Translations under genes and position numbers: made by a program
Shown: in pieces, positions 58,094-64,000 of the stretch
How the letters are laid out: each line of letters begins with the position of its first letter
Position numbering within the stretch: position 1 is the first letter of the stretch
NCBI GenBank assembly: GCA_036768485.1
Contig: JAVLUZ010000142.1
Coordinates: 15,162,407-15,226,406, forward strand
Origin: Mermis nigrescens
Taxonomy: Eukaryota > Nematoda > Enoplea > Mermithida > Mermithidae
Direction: 5' to 3'
DNA length: 64,000 nt
Notes under the pieces: generated by a model
The model's database searches: none
Told to the model about the DNA's origin: nothing
The model's input: only the letters and a program-made list of their open reading frames with translations

Positions 58094-59915
58094 TTAATAG
58101 ACGTATAGGCGCGCAGTCCTTAGCTTTTGTTCCCTGCCCGGTAAATCCTCAAAACTTATGACTACTGCCGGGGCAAGAGGGCGATGTGGTAATTTAACCA
58201 ACACAAAATCGCCAGGAACGTACACATGTTTTTCCACAATCAAATCAGAATAGGGAAGTTTAGGCTCAGGCAGAAGTCTATTCCGGTGAACGTGATGAAT
58301 GATTAAAGGGTTATAGACATAAGCGATTTTCGCCATTTCAGGAGTAGGTAAATCGATAATTCGATATGGACCAACACGCTTGGGTGATAGTTTACCGATT
58401 TCAGGTTGAATCACTGAGGTATTGTTAAAATAGACTATATCCGAGAGATTAAAATTTGTGTGCATTACGGACTTGTCATATTGTGACTTTTGCTGCTTAC
58501 GCGCTTGAGTTAGATTTTGAGACGCAATTTCATGCAGATCTTGCAACATCAGCTTTAAATCAATGACGTATTTTTCCGCAACAGATGGTAAATTTGGATT
58601 TATCACGAAGTCATCTATGAGTAAAGTGTCAAGTGGAAATGCTGGTTCGCGACCATAAAGCATTTCAAAAGGAGATATATTAGTTGATGATTGCGGAGTC
58701 GCGCGGTACGCAAATAACACAAAAGGTAAAAATTGTTCCCAATCATACTGGGAACGCGCGCTCAGCTTAGACAAACCATCAATCAAAGTACGGTTATAAC
58801 ATTCCACCGAATTTTATGCAATAAAAAATATTTACAACCCCATATCACCCCCATCACACTGGGGGTGATATGGGGTTGTAAATATTTTTTGAAGGTTTAT
58901 AGTTTACAAACTTCCGAAATTAGGGTAGATGTAAAGTTTGACCCCTGATCTGTCAAAAATTTCTTGGGAACTCCATAACGTGGTATAATTTCTCTTAGCA
59001 ATAAATTTGCGATAGTTGTTGCCTTTATGTCAGAAACAGCAAGAGCTTCCACGTATTTTGTAAAATAATCCATAAAAAATACAATTTGATCGTTTCTGGA
59101 GGGGATTGTGGCATATGCAAACAATCGCACGCAATGAGTTCAAAGGGTGCGGATACTTCGATTGGTTGCAATGGAACGGATGTGGAATTTAATGCGACCT
59201 TACGTTGTAAGCACACATCACAATTCCTACACCACGCAATCACATCATTTTCCATGCGCGGCCACCAATAACGCATTTGTATGGCGGGCAAGATTTTGCG
59301 CGATGAAAAATGAGCTCCAAAAATAGAGTCATGAAATTCAGTTAATATAAAACGACGCAAAGATTTGGGTATGACTACTTGATGAGCGACAGTTGGTGAA
59401 CGCTTGGGTTGGAATCGACAAAAAAGTACATCATTTATGAGAAAAAATTCGTCACGATATTTTTTCGTTGTTAAGTCATTCAATGCAATGCGAATTTTAT
59501 GCAATTCGTCATCTGCACGTTGCTCAGCGAGTAAACGCGCAGGTGTTAACATTTCAGCTTTTTCAGCATCGGTAAGTAATAGGCGTTCACAAAATGTAGG
59601 TGGTTTTGTATTAGTAGGATCAGTTTGCGTAGTAGGATTATTATTTTGCGCATTTGAATGATTAATTGGTGCAGTAGGCGCGTTATCGCACGATCGGTCA
59701 GGTGGAACCGATTCATCATCTGACTCAGAGTCTTCCGATTCTAAATTTGCGATGTTAACAACATTTTTGCGCTCTAATTTATATTTGCGTTCTGCATGAT
59801 CATATTTAGGATGTCGTGAAAGAAGATCAGCTGCGCAATTATATGCACCAGGAACATAAACAATATCATATTCATATTCCTGTAATTTGAGACCCCAACG
59901 GCGTAATCGACTCAA
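58094..59915 (-). pseudogene. Ty3/gypsy integrase, disrupted
   Basis: 59025-59915 begins with the end of RNase H (LLSRHP) and carries the HHCC zinc domain (EFHDSIFGAHF...YWWPRM...CRNCDVC) and the first catalytic aspartate (ACDCLHM). After a frame change near 59080 comes FFMDYFTKYVEA and LTDQGSNFTS with the second aspartate. The part expected to hold the catalytic glutamate (PYHPQTNG-type) is missing between 58900 and 58807; a 68-bp perfect palindrome lies there. 58094-58807 continues with CYNRTL, FAYRATPQSSTNISPFEMLYG and the C-terminal SH3-like region (GPYRIIDL). It would insert element DNA into the genome; here it cannot work. Confidence 0.88.
58823..58890. repeat. Perfect 30-bp inverted repeat with 8-nt loop, inside integrase
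   Basis: Arm 58823-58852 (AAAAAATATTTACAACCCCA, then TATCACCCCC) is the exact complement of 58861-58890. The loop is ATCACACT. The sequence replaces integrase coding. It may be a tiny MITE or a repair-generated filler. Confidence 0.93.
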
Positions 59916-60999
59916 TGGGTCTTTAACGTTTACTAGCCAGGTTAACGCTTGATGATCAGTTTCGACAATAAATTTTTTACCGTAAAGATAATGTCAATAA
60001 TGCTTGATGGCCCACACTACCGCTAACGCTTCTTTTTCGGAGTAGCATAGTTACATTTGGCAGAATTTAGCACGCGACTAGCGTAGCTAAGAATAAAACG
60101 ATTTTTGGATGGTAAATGTTTTTGCGTCAAAATAGCACCTAATGCATAGTTACTTGCGTCAGTTGTTAAAATAAATTGGTGCTCGTCATCGAATTTTGGT
60201 AGTTGCAAAATAGGTGGGGACGTTAATGCTTTCTTCAGAAGCTCAAAGGCGGTTTGGTGTTCAGCCTTCCAGCAAAATTCGACATCTTTACGAAGAAGAT
60301 GGAATAGCGGTTTAGCGATTTTAGCAAGATCTTTAACGAATTTCTTAAACCATTGGACTAAGCCAAGGAATTTCTGTAAGGATTTAACGGTTTTTGGTAC
60401 GGGAAACGACATTAAATCCGCGACTTTGGACATGTCAGGAGCAATGCCCATTGCACTTATGTTGTGGCCAAGAAATTTTACCTCTGCATGCGCAAGATGG
60501 CATTTATCAGGCTTTACACGTAAGTTTGCCTTTTTAAGAGCAATAAAGACATTTTCAAGATCTTTTAAATGTTCTTTGAAAGTACGAGAAAAAATAATTA
60601 TGTCATCAATGTAAACGAGACAAGATTTCCAATTTAGACCTGCAAGCACAAGCTCCATTAGTCTTTGGAAATCTGCGGACGCATTTTTAAACCAAAAGGT
60701 AAAACTTCAAATTCGTAATGACCAACAGGACATATAAATGCAGTTTTTTCGTGAGATTTATTATCGAGTGGAATTTGTCAGTATCCAGATTTTAAATCTA
60801 GTGTGCTAAAATATGCAGCATTGCCTAAAGTATCAAAATAATCGTCTAATTGTGGAAGAGGATAAACTTGCGTTTTAGTAACGTCATTTAACCGTCAATA
60901 ATCGACGACTGGCCTAAGGGAACCGTCCTTTTTCCCTATGAGAAATAATGGACTTGCCCATGGGCTAGTTGTAGGTCGAATAATTTTATCCGCAAGCAT
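59916..60999 (-). pseudogene. Ty3/gypsy reverse transcriptase and RNase H, damaged
   Basis: In order: [48 protein letters not shown] (catalytic YIDD), CHLAHAEVKFLGH, then RNase H with TTDASNYALGA, FILSYASRVLN, and TDHQALTWL. Stops occur after IIN, VDY and SGY and in HY*HYLYG. One frameshift is in an A-run at about 60684-60690 and another around 60040. Most stops can be explained by a single C-to-T or G-to-A change. Confidence 0.92.
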
Positions 61000-62896
61000 T
61001 TAATTTATAATTTTCTGCATAGATTCTCTTCTAGAATGTTCAACACAATAAGTTTTTCCAACAACGGGTGGATTATCCCCTGTGTCAATATGATGTTTCA
61101 TCAAGGGGATACGTCCAAGAGGTTCGTTTTTTAATGCAAAAATTGAGTCGTATTTTAAACATAGTTCACGAATTTGTTGCTGCTGTTGAGAATTAACGGC
61201 GGAGCCGTTTAAAGCTTTGTTTATTGATGCAAAAAGATCAGGTGTCCTATCATCAAGGGATGAAACATGTGACACAACTTCGGCATCAGTGGTTAAAGAA
61301 CCTATTATTTCACCAGAGTCAATGCGAATTGGTGCTTTAGAGATGTTACAGATGCGAACAGGTATTAGAGGTTGTGAAGCATCGACTATAGACGGAGCAA
61401 CAAAAAGTGAAGTTTTTCCCATGAAATCGGGATTAGGTTCAAATAATGCGAAATCAAAATTAAAAGAACCGTGACTTATAAAGCCAGGTGTAATTAATTC
61501 ATGCCTAGGTTGTATAATAACAGGCTCAGGTAACGAAACATGCACACACACAACACCAGAGGTAGTTGCGTTGGGTTTCGCGCGAAATTGCAATTTTTTG
61601 TGAGATGAGAGTAAATTAATCTTTATGCCGTTTATAAAAGCACAGTGCTCAATAGGATTAACCCACATGAGTGCGGATTCGCAAAAATCATATCCTAAGA
61701 GCATGTCTTCCGGCAAGTGATCAATTATAGATACTGAGGTAGAAATAGATTGTTCAGCGATGGTTAAAGTCATGTTTACTCTATAACGAACTACTGCGGT
61801 GATTTCGCCTACACCATGTACGACTTGTGAGACTTGTTTAGGTGGTAAATTAAAACCAAGACGTAAGAATGCAGATGTGGTCATCATGGTGACCTGTGAA
61901 CCCGTATCTATGAGAGCAGGTATGTCAACGCCATGAACTTTAACGAGAATGGTAGGTAAGTTAGTCCCAGCATGGCTTACAATAGGAATATTAGGATCTA
62001 AAGTCTTAGATGCATGTAAATTGATCTTTTCATAAGTTGCGAGACGACGTTGTAAACATTCATACTTTTCGAGAAATTCTTGCGACGCGAATAGATTAGG
62101 ACGCGTGCTAGATTCTGGCCCTTTCGCAGTAACCGTGTTTACATCATGAGGAGATGTAAGGGTTGGCTGCGGTGGGGGCGCATTCATGGTGGGTTGGTTA
62201 TCTGCAGTATATGTGACATACGGGCGATTAAAATTGTTATTGCTGCGGTAATTGGAATTATAGTGTGTCCCACGCTGTTCATTTGGGAATTGCACAAAAG
62301 GTGTATTTTGGCGCAGTTGATTATTATAACGATTATTGTAACGCAAATTTGGATAATTAGCACGCGAATTTTGGTTATAATCATTAAGATTTTGCCTAAA
62401 ATTCGATCGTGATTGCCTCGATTCAAGGCGGTTATCATTATTCGCATAGTTAGGTGAACGATGTTGACTAGAGTTATGATATCGTGATTGAGATCGATGT
62501 CTATTTTGCGAATTTGAACGCGATGGCGAACGATTTCGACGCAAAAAAGAACGCGACTGGCTGTGATTGCGAACCATAGAATTATTATTTCGATCAGCTT
62601 GGGTATTATGAGTAGCATTATTAGACGTTTCTTGCCTTTGCCGCGTGAAACATTCCTCATAAATGTGACCTATGCGCTTGCAAAAGGTGCAATATTTGCG
62701 AGAAGAACCTTCTGGTTTCTCAGCACGCGACGAGCGATGAAACGTTCTATGACATGAACAATTTGCATCGTTTTGATTAGATGCACGAGGAGTATCTTCA
62801 GGTACTGCGCTGCCTACGGGAGCAGCTGTTACCGATATGTAAGGCGTTACTGCCTTTTTATCCTCAAATTCTTTGTTAGCAAATTCAGGTCCAAAA
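61000..62896 (-). pseudogene. gag nucleocapsid tail and aspartic protease
   Basis: A long open minus frame. Near 62690 it encodes the zinc knuckle CTFCKRIGHIYEEC (CX2CX4HX4C). An RS/Asn-rich basic tail follows (RSFLRRNRSPSRSNSQ at about 62500). Near 61900 is the protease active site PALIDTGSQVTMM, with a later HLPEDMLLGYDF resembling the second conserved protease block. The frame then enters the pre-RT segment (LGRIPLMKHHIDTGD) and stops just before RT. It would bind element RNA and cleave the polyprotein. Confidence 0.88.
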
Positions 62897-64000
62897 ATTC
62901 AGCTTATGATGCTCTAGGTTTTTTGTGATATGCCTCTTTCAAAATGTGTGGTAATAAACCTTCTTTTAATTGATGTCGCATTAAATTATTGAAATGTGGC
63001 GAGTCAACTTCAAGATAAGGATCAGATTTAATTAACTCTTCGCGAAGCGAGGATAATAAGCTTTAACCGATTCGTTAGGCTGCTGTTTGTGTGACAAAAA
63101 ACGATTAAAGAGCGCACCGGTGTCCATTGGACAGAATTCGGTTATTAGCACTTGTTTCGTTTTTGAATACGATTGTTGTATATCAGCAGGTAACGAATGG
63201 TATAAACGCATAGCATAAGGATCAAGAAATCCAGTTGCGAATTTAAGACGATCAGCTTTGTCAATATCATAGGTATTGGCAAGTGATTCGAATTCTGCAA
63301 AGTATGCTTTTATATCCATTTTATCGCCATCAAAAAATTTTTTATTAGCAATTGCAATTTGCATCTGTGTCAAAAATGGTCCGCGATTCAAAGAATCAGC
63401 GAGACGTGATTCACCACGCAAGCTTTCAGATGAAGAACCTGAACTATAACAATGACGTCGTCTGCGCGATCTGCTTTTGCGACGCAAGCGACGACTGCGC
63501 GGGCGATCATAGCTATTAGATGAACTTTCATCAGAAAATTTGACATGTTTTCTCCTACTAGATGATTCATGTAGGGGTGCAGATTCATTTTGCAAATTTG
63601 CAGATTCATTATTAATACCAGATAAATTTATGTCAACTGGTTGCATTTCGATATTAGAAGAATGCAAAATAGAAATATTAGGTGGTATTTCTACGTTTAT
63701 GGGATTAGGTACATAATTATTGAGTAAGATTTCTCCTTGAGGTGAAAAATACTGCAGCGGTGGTGGGTTCAATTGCTGCTGCAAATTCGTGGTAGAAAGG
63801 TTAGGTACGAAAGAAGGCGCATTACGATTTAAGGACAGCGAAGGCCGAGATCGCGACGTCTGCAAAATCGGTACCGACGGCTGCGAAATTGTAGGTATAT
63901 TTTCCAAAAAACCCGAGTTTTGCACTGGTTGCAAACCCGTGTTTATAGGATTCTGTGATAAATTAGATATCTCAGGCACGCGATTCGTACAATTTTGAAT
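62890..64000 (-). pseudogene. Ty3/gypsy gag (capsid), N-terminus off the window
   Basis: 63032-63979 begins with a Pro/Ser/Asn-rich region, then an Arg-rich SRRRRHCYSSGSS tract. Next comes a capsid-like helical part (FFDGDKMDIKAYFAEFESLA, LKFATGFLDPYAMRLYHSLP, FLSHKQQPNESVKAYYPRFA), typical of gypsy gag. The frame breaks near 63050 but continues in another (LIKSDPYLEV, LKEGLLPHILKEA) until about 62900, where it breaks again. Assembles virus-like particles in active relatives. Confidence 0.82.

Larger units (their letters stand above)
54480..64000 (-). mobile_element. Ty3/gypsy LTR retrotransposon carrying an exonuclease ORF; 5' part off the window
   Basis: Minus-strand order from the right edge: gag, zinc knuckle, aspartic protease, reverse transcriptase, RNase H, integrase, extra ORF, polypurine tract, 3' LTR. 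Protease-RT-RH-IN order is diagnostic of Ty3/gypsy. The copy is inactive: several frameshifts, in-frame stops, an integrase disruption with a palindrome at 58823-58890, and an M1 MITE inserted at 55981-56243 just downstream of the extra ORF. Confidence 0.9.

Overview
The window is metazoan DNA, very probably from an invertebrate. Three things show this: a protein gene split by GT-AG introns into extracellular modules (VWA, LDL-receptor class A, calcium-binding EGF), transposons of typical animal types (Polinton/Maverick, Ty3/gypsy, Helitron, hAT, mariner-like), and AT-rich DNA full of MITEs and simple repeats. I cannot name the species; a nematode or arthropod with a repeat-swollen genome would fit. 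No prokaryotic genes, rRNA, convincing tRNA or CRISPR array was seen.

Layout. 1-3433: minus-strand decayed protein-primed DNA polymerase B of a Polinton/Maverick, cut by the left edge, with a small ORF upstream of it. 4322-4908: two unknown minus-strand ORFs overlapping by ATGA. 5093-5980: a minisatellite of about 20-bp units. 7009-34104: one large minus-strand gene. I could place twelve exons, and all junction phases agree. In order it encodes a VWA domain, a hemicentin-type beta domain, an LDLa domain, a Cys-rich linker, a second LDLa, a calcium-binding EGF, a 543-residue Pro/Ser/Thr-rich segment and a third LDLa. Both ends of the gene appear to be missing. Its introns hold most of the mobile DNA: M1 hAT-type MITEs, a fold-back element with a 1-kb TTAATTAA-rich loop, a Helitron and a mariner remnant.

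34.1-56 kb is almost entirely repeats: a 1.7-kb hAT with a broken transposase, long-arm TIR elements, a tandemly duplicated 'TTTACAC' repeat, and two head-to-tail Helitrons inserted in one unit of that repeat, with the empty site preserved nearby. One possible plus-strand signal-peptide exon lies at 50408.

54.5-64 kb is a minus-strand Ty3/gypsy element, 3' LTR first and gag cut by the right edge. Its gag, protease, RT, RNase H and integrase are recognisable but damaged. After integrase, in the position where env lies in some gypsy relatives, is an extra ORF whose core is a DEDDy 3'-5' exonuclease domain (WRN/EXD2/MUT-7/RNase D type). It is preceded by a good 3' splice site and a strong ATG context. 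This exonuclease-carrying retrotransposon is the most unusual system in the window.
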